64,000 nt of DNA from CAZMXP01 sp964570285 (lineage in GTDB: Bacteria; Planctomycetota; PLA2): NCBI GenBank assembly GCA_964570285.1, contig CAZMXP010000015.1, forward strand, positions 1 through 64,000. Reading direction: 5' to 3'. A program made the translations under genes and the position numbers. Positions 7,905 through 16,812 of this stretch are shown here, in pieces. The first letter of the stretch is position 1, and each line of letters opens with the position of its first letter. Under the pieces are notes generated by a model. That model was given only the letters and a program-made list of their open reading frames with translations. It was not told where the DNA came from and did no database searches.

Positions 7905-8843
7905 ATGAAGCCCGACCGGCGCCCGGAGGCGGCCCGCCTCTTCGAACTGCCGCTGCTCGAACTGGTCTTCCGCGCGGCGGTCACGCACCGCGAGTTCCAC
8001 GACCCGCGCGACGTCCAGCGCTCGACGCTGCTCTCGATCAAGACCGGCGGCTGCCCGGAGGATTGCGGCTACTGCCCGCAGTCGGCGCACCACCAAGCCG
8101 ACCTCGCGCGCGAGCCGCTCGCCGACGTCGCGTCGGTCGCCCGCGCGGCGCGCGCGGCGAGGGAGCAGGGCGCCGACCGCTTCTGCATCGGCGCCGCGTG
8201 GCGCGAGGTGAAGGACGGCGAGGAGTTCGACCGCGTGCTCGGCATGGTGGAGGCGATCAAGGCGGAGGGGCTCGAGAGCTGCGCGACGCTCGGCATGATG
8301 CGGCAGGACCAGGCCGCGCGCCTGCGCGAGGCGGGCCTCGACTACTACAACCACAACCTCGACACGAGCGAGGCCTTCTACGGCAAGATCATCCGCACGC
8401 GCACCTACAAGGACCGCCTCGACACGCTGGCGGCCGCGCGCGGCGCGGGCCTCAAGCTCTGCTGCGGCGGCATCGTCGGCATGGGCGAGAGCACCGACGA
8501 CCGGATCGGCCTGCTTGCCACACTGGCATCCCTCGAGCCGCCGCCGGAGAGCGTGCCGATCAACGCGCTGGTCGCGGTCGAGGGCACGCCGCTCGAAGGG
8601 CGCCCCCCCGCGCGCTGGGACGAGATCGTGCGCATGGTCGCCGTCGCGCGCCTGCTGATGCCGCGCGCCCGTGTCCGCCTCAGCGCGGGCCGCCTCTCGA
8701 TGAGCGAGGAGGCGCAGGCGCTCTGCTTCCTCGCCGGCGCCAACTCGATCTTCCTCGGCGACCGGCTGCTGACGACCCCCAACGCCGAACCCGACGCCGA
8801 CGAGCGCCTGATGGGCCTGCTCGGCGTCCACCCCGCGCCGTGA
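7905..8843 (+). CDS. bioB: Biotin synthase BioB
   Basis: A radical-SAM enzyme of 312 residues that inserts sulfur into dethiobiotin to form biotin. The SAM-cluster motif CPEDCGYC (Cys50, 54, 57) is intact. Family blocks follow: YYNHNLDTS, the TRTYKDRLDTL region, GGIVGMGES, and INALVAVEGTPLE. Near the end, RLSAGRLSMSEE and GANSIFLGDRLLTT correspond to the barrel-closing region that carries the conserved Arg ligand. Length fits the family (about 310-350). It is the first gene of a tight biotin cluster, with its stop overlapping the GTG of the next gene (GTGA). Confidence 0.97.
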   Translation: MKPDRRPEAARLFELPLLELVFRAAVTHREFHDPRDVQRSTLLSIKTGGCPEDCGYCPQSAHHQADLAREPLADVASVARAARAAREQGADRFCIGAAWREVKDGEEFDRVLGMVEAIKAEGLESCATLGMMRQDQAARLREAGLDYYNHNLDTSEAFYGKIIRTRTYKDRLDTLAAARGAGLKLCCGGIVGMGESTDDRIGLLATLASLEPPPESVPINALVAVEGTPLEGRPPARWDEIVRMVAVARLLMPRARVRLSAGRLSMSEEAQALCFLAGANSIFLGDRLLTTPNAEPDADERLMGLLGVHPAP

Positions 8844-10462
8844 ACCTCGAAGAGCGTCTCGCCGAGCGCCGGCGCGCGGGCCTCTATCGCGAGTTGCACG
8901 GGAGCGGCGGCCGCGACTTCACCTCGAACGACTATCTCGGCCTCGGGCGCGATCCGCGGCTCGCGGAAGCGATGCACGAGGGGGCGAAAACGTGGGGGTG
9001 CGGGGGCCGCGCCTCCCGCCTGCTCCGCGCCGACCACGGCCCCTACGAGGAGGTGGAACGAAAGGCGGCGGAATGGCTCAGCGCCGAGCGCACGCTGCTG
9101 CTCCCCAGCGGCTACCACGCCAACCTCGCGCTGCTTCCCGCCCTCGCCGAGGCCGGCGACGTCATCCTCAGCGACAGGCTCAACCACGCCTCGATCATCG
9201 ACGCCTGCCGCCTCTCCCACGCCCACGTCCACGTGTTCGACCATTGCAACACCGCCCACCTCCGCCAGCTCTTGCAACGATGCGGCGCCTACAGGCGTCG
9301 CATCGTCGCGACGGAGTCGCTCTTCTCGATGGATGGCGATCGCGCGCCCCTGTCGGAGTACGCGCGCCTGGCCGAAGAGCACGACGCGCACCTGATCGTC
9401 GACGAGGCCCATGCCGCGGGCCTGCACGGGCCCGGACTCGCCGCCGACCTCCCGCGCCTCCTCGCCAGGGTCGTCACCGGCGGGAAGGCCCTCGGCGTCT
9501 CCGGCGCCTTCATCGCCGCCTCCGCTACCGTCATCGAGTGGCTCGTGCAGGCGGCGCGACCGCTGATCTACTCGACCGCCCCTCCCCCCGCCGTCGCGAG
9601 CGCCCTCTCGGCGGCGATCGACATCGTCCGCGAGGAGCGCTGGCGCGGCGCGCGCGCCCTCGCCGCCGCCACGCGCCTCCGCGCGCAGGTGCCCGGCGCG
9701 CGCGGCAGCAGCGCGATCGTCCCGATCATCGTCGGCGGTGCGGACGAGGCGGTGCGCCTCGCCTCCGCGCTCCGCGACCGGGCTTTCGACGTGCGCGCGG
9801 TACGTCCGCCGACGGTACCGGAGGGCACGAGCCGGCTGCGCATCGTCTGCCACGCGGACCACACCGACGACGACGTCGACGCGCTCGGCCACGCGCTTCG
9901 CGCGCTCCTGAGGAGACGGATCGTCGTCGCGGGCACCGACACCGGGATCGGCAAGACGCACCTGGCGGCGCGGCTGCTCCAGGAGGCGCTGCCCAACGCG
10001 CGCTACCTGAAGCCGGTGCAGACGGGCCCCGACTCCGACTCCGAGACCGTGGCACGGCTGACGAACACCCCCCCCGAGACCCCCCTCTTCCACTTCGCGC
10101 TGCCCGCCTCCGTGGACCAGGCCTCGGACCGGCGCCTCACGGTGGACGAGGTCGCCGCCGCCCTTCGCGCCCGCATCGCCGAGGATCCCGACGCGACGTG
10201 GATCGTCGAGTGCGCCGGCGGCCTCCTCGTACCGTACAACGAAAGCGAGGACCAGGCGGACCTGCTCGTCCGGCTCGGCTTCCCCCTCGTCCTCGTCGCC
10301 CGGAGCGGCCTCGGCACGCTGAACCACACGAGACTGACGATCGAGGCGATCCGCGCCCGCGGCCTCGAACTCGAGGCGCTCTACCTCGTCGGCCCCCCGC
10401 ACCCCCCCAACGTCGCCACCTTGCAACAGTGGCTTCCCGGCCTCCGGATCGTCAGCCCATGA
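8840..10462 (+). CDS. bioFD: Fused 8-amino-7-oxononanoate synthase / dethiobiotin synthetase (BioF-BioD)
   Basis: One uninterrupted 540-residue frame carries two biotin enzymes. Residues 1-355 are a PLP-dependent BioF: FTSNDYLGL, GGRASRLLRADH, the DEAHAAGLHG block and TGGKALGVSGA with the PLP lysine at 216; it condenses pimeloyl thioester with alanine. From about residue 358 it continues into BioD: GTDTGIGKT Walker A near 365, KPVQTG, VECAGGLLVPY and ARSGLGTLNHT; it closes the ureido ring using CO2 and ATP. The BioD part (about 180 residues) is short for the family. There is no stop and no ATG at the junction; a GAGGAG-like site occurs there but no good start follows. The start GTG 8840 overlaps the bioB stop. 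A BioF-BioD fusion is uncommon to my knowledge. Confidence 0.92.
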   Translation: MNLEERLAERRRAGLYRELHGSGGRDFTSNDYLGLGRDPRLAEAMHEGAKTWGCGGRASRLLRADHGPYEEVERKAAEWLSAERTLLLPSGYHANLALLPALAEAGDVILSDRLNHASIIDACRLSHAHVHVFDHCNTAHLRQLLQRCGAYRRRIVATESLFSMDGDRAPLSEYARLAEEHDAHLIVDEAHAAGLHGPGLAADLPRLLARVVTGGKALGVSGAFIAASATVIEWLVQAARPLIYSTAPPPAVASALSAAIDIVREERWRGARALAAATRLRAQVPGARGSSAIVPIIVGGADEAVRLASALRDRAFDVRAVRPPTVPEGTSRLRIVCHADHTDDDVDALGHALRALLRRRIVVAGTDTGIGKTHLAARLLQEALPNARYLKPVQTGPDSDSETVARLTNTPPETPLFHFALPASVDQASDRRLTVDEVAAALRARIAEDPDATWIVECAGGLLVPYNESEDQADLLVRLGFPLVLVARSGLGTLNHTRLTIEAIRARGLELEALYLVGPPHPPNVATLQQWLPGLRIVSP

Positions 10463-11634
10463 GCTGCTGGCACCCCTACACGCAGCACGGAATCGACCCC
10501 GAGCCGCTGCGCGTCGCGTCGGCGCGCGGCGCGTGGCTGACGCTCGAGGACGGCCGGCGCGTGCTGGATGCGATCTCGTCGTGGTGGTGTTGCCTCCACG
10601 GCCACGGCCATCCGCGGCTCGTCCGCGCGCTGGCGGAGCAGGCGGAGCGCCTCGACCATGTGCTCTTCGCCGGATGCACGCACGAACCGGCGGAGAGGCT
10701 CGCCGCGGAGCTCACGCGCCTCGCGGGCCTCGACGTCTGCTTCTACAGTGACAACGGCAGCACCGCCGTCGAGGTGGCGCTGAAGATGGCCTATCTCGCG
10801 TGGCGCAGGCGCGGCGAGAGGGGCCGCACGCGCTTTCTCGCGCTCGAGGGCGGATACCACGGCGACACCTTCGGCGCGATGGCGGTCGGGGACCCGAAGC
10901 CCTTCTTCGAAGAGCTCTCGCCGCTGCTCTTCCAAGTCACACACATCGATCAGGAGGGGCTCGGGGAGGAGATCGGTCGCGGGGATGTCGCGGCGCTGAT
11001 CGTCGAGCCGATCGTGCAGGGGGCGGCGGGGATGAGGGCGGTGCCTGCCGCACTCCTGCGCGAGGCGCGGCGCCTCTGCACCCGGCATGGCGTCCTGCTG
11101 ATCGCCGACGAGGTCATGACCGGCTTCGGACGCACCGGGACGCTCTTCGCCTGCGAGCAGGCGGACATCAGGCCCGACCTGATGTGCCTCGCGAAGGGGA
11201 TCGCCGGCGGCATGATGCCGCTCGCCGCGACACTGGCAACCGGGGAGATCTACTCGGCGTTCCTCTCGACCGATCGCGCGCGCGCTTTCTTCCATGGCCA
11301 CACCTTCACGGCGAACCCCGTCGCCTGCGCGGTTGCGCTCGCGTCGCTCGACCTCATCCGCGAGAACGACGTGCCCGTGCGCTTCCGCGCGATCGGCAAG
11401 CGGATCGCGGCCGCGCTGCCTGTGCCGTCGCGCCGCTTCGGCGGCATCGTCGCGGTGGGCGGAGGCGGCTATCTCTCCGAGGCGCTGCGCAACGTCTGCC
11501 GGGAGAAGGCGCCCGACCTGCTGCTGCGCCCCCTCGGCGATGTGCTCTATGCGATGCCGCCCGCCTGCACGACGATGGAGGAGTGCGACCGGATCGCGGC
11601 CGGGATGGCCCAAGTGCTGGAGGCCGTGGCGTGA
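10459..11634 (+). CDS. bioA: Adenosylmethionine-8-amino-7-oxononanoate aminotransferase BioA
   Basis: A class III PLP aminotransferase of 391 residues that converts KAPA to DAPA using SAM as amino donor. Seen: the BioA-typical WHPYTQH opening, ISSWWCCLHGH, the FYSDNGSTAVEVALKM and GGYHGDTFGAM blocks, the DEVMTGFGRTG motif and the PLP lysine in CLAKGIAGG (Lys246). The start ATG 10459 overlaps the bioFD stop (ATGA), and the end overlaps the next GTG (GTGA). It is shorter than many BioA proteins (about 420-450), with a compact C-terminus. Confidence 0.96.
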   Translation: MSCWHPYTQHGIDPEPLRVASARGAWLTLEDGRRVLDAISSWWCCLHGHGHPRLVRALAEQAERLDHVLFAGCTHEPAERLAAELTRLAGLDVCFYSDNGSTAVEVALKMAYLAWRRRGERGRTRFLALEGGYHGDTFGAMAVGDPKPFFEELSPLLFQVTHIDQEGLGEEIGRGDVAALIVEPIVQGAAGMRAVPAALLREARRLCTRHGVLLIADEVMTGFGRTGTLFACEQADIRPDLMCLAKGIAGGMMPLAATLATGEIYSAFLSTDRARAFFHGHTFTANPVACAVALASLDLIRENDVPVRFRAIGKRIAAALPVPSRRFGGIVAVGGGGYLSEALRNVCREKAPDLLLRPLGDVLYAMPPACTTMEECDRIAAGMAQVLEAVA

Positions 11635-12299
11635 GGTGCTACTGCCTCGCGCTCCTTGCCACACTTGCATCGTGCGCCGGTGAGCCTCCCCCCGCGCCCC
11701 CCACCGCTCCCCCTGCGCCGCTCGGCCCCAAGGTCTTTCCGATGGACTGGGCGCCAGCCCTCGACGACAGAACCCGCGACGAGTGGCAACGGCCGGAGGA
11801 GGTCCTGAAGGCGCTGCGCATCGCGCCCGGGGCACGCGTCGCCGACATCGGCTGCGGGACGGGCTACTTCGCGCTGCGGCTCCTGCGAGTGGCGGGGCAT
11901 GTGATCGCCGTGGACATCCAGCAGGGGATGCTCGACCTGCTCGCGAAGCGCCTGGATCCGGAGGAGCGCAAGCGCGTCACCCTTCGCCGCAGCGAGCCCG
12001 ACCGGCCGCTGCTGCCGGAGGACAAGTGCGACCTCGTGCTCTGCGCGAACACGCTGCACGAGGTCGACGACGCGGAGCAGGCGCGCTTCATGGAGAGCAT
12101 GGCCGAGGGGCTCGCGCCGGGCGGCCGGCTTGCGATCATCAACTGGAAGACCGAGCCGATGCGCCTCGGGCCGCGGCCCGAGCACCGGCTCGCCCGCCGG
12201 CGGATCGAGGAACTCGCCCGGGGGGCCGGGCTCGAACTCGCCGAGGCGTTCGACCTGCTGCCTCTGCACGATATCCTCGTGTTTGCGAAAATGCGCTGA
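11631..12299 (+). CDS. Exported lipoprotein with class I SAM-methyltransferase domain
   Basis: A 222-residue protein with a lipoprotein signal (TLASC, Cys15), a Pro-rich linker at about 18-32 and a Rossmann methyltransferase domain: ADIGCGTGYF motif I near 71-80, AVDIQ acidic end of strand 2, CANTLHEVDD and GGRLAIINW. Its position and GTGA overlap with bioA might suggest BioC (malonyl-ACP O-methyltransferase), but the signal peptide argues against a cytoplasmic role. Exported methyltransferase-like lipoproteins of this type occur in several phyla without known function. The linker is encoded by a C-tract block containing CCCCCCGCGCCCCCC. The next gene starts three bases after the stop. Confidence 0.78.
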   Translation: MRCYCLALLATLASCAGEPPPAPPTAPPAPLGPKVFPMDWAPALDDRTRDEWQRPEEVLKALRIAPGARVADIGCGTGYFALRLLRVAGHVIAVDIQQGMLDLLAKRLDPEERKRVTLRRSEPDRPLLPEDKCDLVLCANTLHEVDDAEQARFMESMAEGLAPGGRLAIINWKTEPMRLGPRPEHRLARRRIEELARGAGLELAEAFDLLPLHDILVFAKMR

Positions 12300-12301
12300 C
12301 C

Positions 12302-15300
12302 GTGCGGACTTCGCGCGTCGCACTCCTGCTGCTCGGGCTCGCCGCTCAGGCGGGTGCGGATGACATCGCCGACGCCGCCGCGGCGGCGGTCAAGGCCTGG
12401 GAGGCCAAGGACGACGCGGCGCTGCGGGCGATCGCCGCGCGCGAGACACCCGATCCCTGGTCGGTGGCCGACGAGATCTTCGCGCTCGCGGGGCACGAGG
12501 CGACGTTCGCGTTCGCGACCGCGGCGCCGCGCAAGGGCATCGAGGGGCTCCCCGCGCTCGTGCGCTCGTGGCGAGAGCGGCCGCCCGATCCGGCGTTCCG
12601 CGAGGCCCTCCGCCGCTTCAACGAACGGACGCGCGCCGGGGACGTCGATGGCGCGGCGCGCATCCTGGAGCCGCTCGAGGAGCCCGGGGACCCGCTGCAA
12701 CGCGCGCGTCTCGCCTACGCGCGGGCGGTGACGCCCTATCTGAAGGGTCGCCACGCCGACGCGGTGCCTCTGCTCGTCGCCGCGGCGGAGCGCTTCCGCG
12801 AGATCGGCGCGCTGTCGCGGCAGTCGGCTGCGCTGAAGGGCGCCGCCGAGCAGGCGGATCGTGCGGGCATGCGCGCGGAGGCAGACGCGCTATGGGAGCG
12901 GCTGCTCGCCGTCGATGAGGATCTGGGGGAGGGCCGGGAGGGGCTGCGCAAGCTGGCGGAGCGTTACGAGGCCCGCAAGGAGTATGAGAAGGCGGTGCCA
13001 CACCGGGCCCGTATCGTCGAACGGGGGCGTCAGAGCGGCGACGACCGGGCCTTGGCCGAGGCGCTGCGCGCGCTGGGCGCGATTCAGGCCCTGCTCGGGG
13101 ACAAGGTCGCGTGTGAAGCCTCCTGGGTCGAGGCGATCGGGCTGTGGGAGCGCGCAGGAGCGGGACCGGAGGCGGCGCTGACGCACCACCTCCTCGGCGT
13201 CCTGCTGCGCGAGGGAGGACGCAAGCAGGAGGCACTCGCACACTTCGAGCGGGGGATCGCCCTTGCCGAGCGCAGCGGCGTGCCGGAGCACGTCATCGAC
13301 TCGTTCGAGGAGGTGGCTGGCCTGCGGAGCCAGGCCGGCGACCAAGAGGCCGCTCTCGCGGCTGCCGACCGCGGCATCCCTATCGCCCGCAAGCTCGGCG
13401 ACCACGGGCGAATCGCATCACTGCTCCGCAGGCGCGGCGAGGCGCAGAAGGAGATGGGCGACTTCGACGGAAGCCTCTCAAGCCTGCGCGAGTCCGAGGC
13501 GCTCTACCGGGAGGCAGGGGATGCAAGGCAGGTGATGCTCACGCACTCCGCGATCGGGTTGACGCAGGAGAGACTGGGGAGGCTGCGCGACGCAGTGAAG
13601 TCGTGGGAGGCTGCCCTCGACATCGCCGAGGCGATCGGGGACGCGGATGCGGCGAGCAAGCTCCACTGGAACATCTTCCTCGCACTCAACAACATTCTGG
13701 AAGACCATCGCGCTGCCATCCCCTTCGTGGAGCGCGAGATCCGCTCGCTGCCCGGGACGACTCCGCCCAGGCGGCGGGTGGAACTGTGGCATCGGCTCGC
13801 TGTCTCTCGCGCCTATGGAGGACCGGCTGAGGAGGCGCTCCATGCTCTCGACCAGGCGCTCGCCTTTCTCGGGGGGGCCGGGGATGCCGCGAGCCTCGCG
13901 AAGAACGACCAGCTCCGGGCGATCGCGGCCTGGGAGCTGGGCCGCAGCGAGGAGGCCTTCCGCCTCAGCCGCGAGGCGCTTCGCCGCTACGACGGGATCG
14001 GGGATCGGTCAAGTATGGCCGAGACACTCGCGGTCCGCGCCAGCTGGCACAGCAAGCAGGGGGACTACACCCGCGCCGTAGAGGAAGCCACCGCCGCCCT
14101 CTCGCTCGTCGATGGCTCGAAGGACTCCGACGCGATCAAGTTTCGGAGCCTTCTCGCGGGCTTCCACCGCCTGAGGCGCAACTGGGAGGCGGCGTCGGCC
14201 GAGTTGGGACGTGCCGTGGAACTCTGCAGGATCCTCGGCGACCCGCGATGGGAGTGCAAGCTGGAGCATGAGCGCGGCGATCTGCTCCAGGACAAGGGCG
14301 ATCTCGCCGGGGCGCTGGCCTGCCACAGGCGGGCACGGGATCTCTGCGAGGCGCAGGACGACGCAGGCGGCCTCGCGGAGGCGATCCGCGACATCGGGAA
14401 CTGTCACAAGGGGCTCGGGGAGTTCGCGCTAGCCCAAGAGCATCTCGAGGACGCCCTCGCTCGGTTCGAAGCACTTCGCGATGACGAGAGCACCCTGAAC
14501 GTTTGCAACGAACTGGGTGGCCTGCATCGCGACCTCGGAAACGACGAGACGGCCCGCTCGAACTATGCGCGGGCGCTCTCGCTCGCCGAGACGCTCGGCC
14601 GGCGGCGCGACCAGTCGATGGTCCTCGGCAACCTGGCAAGCCTCCACCTCAAGCGCGAAGAGTTCGCCGAGGGGGCGGCGGCGCTGCGTGGCGTCGTCGC
14701 GATCAAGAAGGAGCTCGGCGACCGCCGCGGCTACGCCATCTTCGCCGACAATCTCGGCGTGGCGGAGGGCCGGCTCGGCCAAGCGGAGGAGGCGCGCGCG
14801 CACCACGAGGAGGCGCTCGCGATCGCGCGGGAGATCGACGATCCCGACACGGTCATCCTCGCCCTCGGGCACCTCGCCGACTGTCACAAGGCCCTTGGCG
14901 ACCGCGAGCGGGCGCTCTCCCTGCTCCAGGAGTCGACGCATCTGGCGCGGGAGCGCATCAACTCCGGGGCTTTGCTCGACAACCTGTGCGACCTCGCCCT
15001 GTTCCACGTCGAGGACGAGCATCCCGCGGATGCGATCGCAGCCTGCCGCGAGGCCGTCACTCTCGTCGGCCGGATGTCCAGCGGGTTCGCCGACGAGAGG
15101 GCCGCGATGCTGCGGGAAGGGAAGCGGCAGCCGTTCGTCCTCGGCACGCTCGCCGCGCGCAGCGCCGCCGATGCCGATGCCCTCTGCCACTTCCTCGAGA
15201 GCGGCAGGGCTGCCACCCTCGTCGAGGCCCTCGGCGGCGGCAACGCGCTCCGCCACGTGGTGCTGCCGGAGGCGCTGCGCGCGGAGGAGCAGCGCGCTCG

Positions 15301-16450
15301 CGACGAGGAGGCCCATGCGCGCTTCCGCCACCTCGAGGCGCTCCGCGCCGGAGACCGCGTGGCGCTGAAGCAGACGAAGGCCAAGCTGGACGCCGCGCAG
15401 CAGCAACTCGTCGAGACCGAGGAGAGGATCCGCCGAAAGGCAAAGGCGGCGGCAGGCGTAGTCTTCCCCATGGCGGACGCGCCCGAGGCCATCCGCGGGC
15501 GCCTCCGCGCCGGCGAGGCGCTGCTGCTCTACGGCACGCACGCGCCCCGGGCCGTGGCGCTCGTGCTGACGCGGGAGGGCGCGCGCATCGTCGAACTCGC
15601 AAAGCCCGCCGACATCGACGCCGCTTGCGCGAGCGCCGACTGGAAGGGACTCGCCCCGTTCGTCGCCACGCCCCTCGCGCTCGACCCCTCGATCCGCCGC
15701 CTGCTGATCTCCCCCGCGGGCCCCCTCTGTTCGGTCCCCTTCGCGCTGGTCTTCCCCGACCACGAGATCGCCTACGTCGCGTCGGGTACCGCGCAGGGGC
15801 TCCTCGCCGACCTCGCGAAGGAGCGCGGCACGGGCGTGCTCGCGCTCGGGGATCCGGACTATGGCACAAGGCCCTCGCCGGCGGAACTCACGGTGCTGCG
15901 CACCGGCATCGAACTCACGCCGCTCCCCGCCTCGCGCGACGAGGCGAAGGCGGTCGGCGACACGGTGCTGCTCGGCCCCGACGCGACCCGCGCGCGGCTC
16001 GAGGCGGCACTGGCATCGCGCCCGCGCTGGCGCGCCGTCCACCTCGCGTGCCACGGACTCGTCCATCCGACGAAGGCCGCGCTCTCGTCGCTTGCACTGT
16101 CGAACGGCGAGATGCTGACGTCGATGGATGTGCTGCGCATGAAGATCCCCGCCGACCTCGTCGTGCTGTCCGCCTGCGAGACGGCGAAGGGCACCGTCTA
16201 TGAGACCGAGGGCGTGATCGGCTTCGTGCGCGCCTTCATGCTCGCCGGTGCGCCGCGCGTGCTCGTCTCGCTCTGGAAGGTGGACGACAAGGCCACCGCG
16301 GCCCTGATGACCCACTTCTACAAGGAGTGGGAGGGGGGTGCGGGGGGTGCGGCTGGGCTGCGAAGCGCCCAGCGCCACGTCGCGGCGCAGAAACAGTGGC
16401 AAGACCCGAAGTACTGGGCGGCGTGGCAATTCTGGGGGCTGCCGGAGTAG
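12302..16450 (+). CDS. Secreted TPR-CHAT protein (caspase-like peptidase fold)
   Basis: A 1,382-residue protein with a short signal peptide ending near AGA. About 1,000 residues of TPR repeats follow (consensus A-x-x-x-Y-x-x-A, with DRRGYAIFADNLG and similar helices). A coiled-coil-like stretch (LKQTKAKLDAAQQQLVETEERI) precedes the C-terminal CHAT domain. The CHAT catalytic pair is present: ACHG His1251 and LSACETAKG Cys1292, with VLVSLWKVDD after it. CHAT enzymes are clan CD cysteine proteases that act on protein targets, often regulated by repeat domains; the target is unknown. A glycine-rich EGGAGGAAG loop near the end is encoded by a G-tract. The GTG start lies three bases after the methyltransferase stop, so it reads as the last gene of the biotin cluster. 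Confidence 0.85.
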   Translation: MRTSRVALLLLGLAAQAGADDIADAAAAAVKAWEAKDDAALRAIAARETPDPWSVADEIFALAGHEATFAFATAAPRKGIEGLPALVRSWRERPPDPAFREALRRFNERTRAGDVDGAARILEPLEEPGDPLQRARLAYARAVTPYLKGRHADAVPLLVAAAERFREIGALSRQSAALKGAAEQADRAGMRAEADALWERLLAVDEDLGEGREGLRKLAERYEARKEYEKAVPHRARIVERGRQSGDDRALAEALRALGAIQALLGDKVACEASWVEAIGLWERAGAGPEAALTHHLLGVLLREGGRKQEALAHFERGIALAERSGVPEHVIDSFEEVAGLRSQAGDQEAALAAADRGIPIARKLGDHGRIASLLRRRGEAQKEMGDFDGSLSSLRESEALYREAGDARQVMLTHSAIGLTQERLGRLRDAVKSWEAALDIAEAIGDADAASKLHWNIFLALNNILEDHRAAIPFVEREIRSLPGTTPPRRRVELWHRLAVSRAYGGPAEEALHALDQALAFLGGAGDAASLAKNDQLRAIAAWELGRSEEAFRLSREALRRYDGIGDRSSMAETLAVRASWHSKQGDYTRAVEEATAALSLVDGSKDSDAIKFRSLLAGFHRLRRNWEAASAELGRAVELCRILGDPRWECKLEHERGDLLQDKGDLAGALACHRRARDLCEAQDDAGGLAEAIRDIGNCHKGLGEFALAQEHLEDALARFEALRDDESTLNVCNELGGLHRDLGNDETARSNYARALSLAETLGRRRDQSMVLGNLASLHLKREEFAEGAAALRGVVAIKKELGDRRGYAIFADNLGVAEGRLGQAEEARAHHEEALAIAREIDDPDTVILALGHLADCHKALGDRERALSLLQESTHLARERINSGALLDNLCDLALFHVEDEHPADAIAACREAVTLVGRMSSGFADERAAMLREGKRQPFVLGTLAARSAADADALCHFLESGRAATLVEALGGGNALRHVVLPEALRAEEQRARDEEAHARFRHLEALRAGDRVALKQTKAKLDAAQQQLVETEERIRRKAKAAAGVVFPMADAPEAIRGRLRAGEALLLYGTHAPRAVALVLTREGARIVELAKPADIDAACASADWKGLAPFVATPLALDPSIRRLLISPAGPLCSVPFALVFPDHEIAYVASGTAQGLLADLAKERGTGVLALGDPDYGTRPSPAELTVLRTGIELTPLPASRDEAKAVGDTVLLGPDATRARLEAALASRPRWRAVHLACHGLVHPTKAALSSLALSNGEMLTSMDVLRMKIPADLVVLSACETAKGTVYETEGVIGFVRAFMLAGAPRVLVSLWKVDDKATAALMTHFYKEWEGGAGGAAGLRSAQRHVAAQKQWQDPKYWAAWQFWGLPE

Positions 16451-16481
16451 CCCGGGACGCCCCACGCGAGCGCCCTTGTCT

Positions 16482-16509
16482 TGCAAAAGTAGCTACCGGT
16501 AGCTACATT
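16482..16509 (+). promoter_or_regulatory. Promoter with 18-bp palindromic operator of the Phd/VapC operon
   Basis: TTGCAA (16482-16487) and TACATT (16504-16509) are separated by 16 bases and TACATT is six bases before the GTG start, so a leaderless message is predicted. The perfect palindrome GTAGCTACCGGTAGCTAC (16489-16506) fills the spacer and overlaps the -10. A GTAGCTAC-type site next to Phd/VapB genes is a typical operator for antitoxin-toxin autorepression. Confidence 0.65.
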
Positions 16510-16515
16510 ACTCCC

Positions 16516-16812
16516 GTGAGGTCCGTCGGGATCAAGGCCCTGAAGAACCGGCTCAGCGAGTACGTGCGCCTCGCTGCGGCCGGGGAGACGGTGCTCGTCA
16601 CCGACCGGGACAGGGTCGTCGCCGAACTGATCCCGCCTCGCGCCGGACGCGCGGCGGAGGTCTCCGACGCGGCGCTGGCGGAACTCGTCCGCCGAGGCTG
16701 GCTCACTCCCCCGGCATCGCCCGAGGCCCCCCTTCCTCCCCGCCTCCCGTCGAGCTCGACCCTCCGGCAGGTGCTCAAGGAGCTCGACTCGGACCGGGCG
16801 GACCGGGAATGA
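16516..16812 (+). CDS. Phd/YefM-type (VapB) antitoxin
   Basis: A 98-residue antitoxin. The N-terminal VGIKALKNRLSEYVRLAAAGETVLVTDRDRVVAEL is the Phd/YefM fold that dimerises and binds DNA. The C-terminal part (RGWL...SSTLRQVLKELDSDR) is the flexible toxin-binding tail common in VapB proteins of this type. The start GTG 16516 follows a palindromic promoter. The stop overlaps the VapC ATG by four bases (ATGA). Confidence 0.9.
   Translation: MRSVGIKALKNRLSEYVRLAAAGETVLVTDRDRVVAELIPPRAGRAAEVSDAALAELVRRGWLTPPASPEAPLPPRLPSSSTLRQVLKELDSDRADRE

Noticed and set aside
11631..12299. Methyltransferase gene as bioC
   Set aside because: A lipoprotein signal and Pro-rich linker precede the domain, and BioC acts in the cytoplasm on acyl-ACP. 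The operon position alone is not enough.
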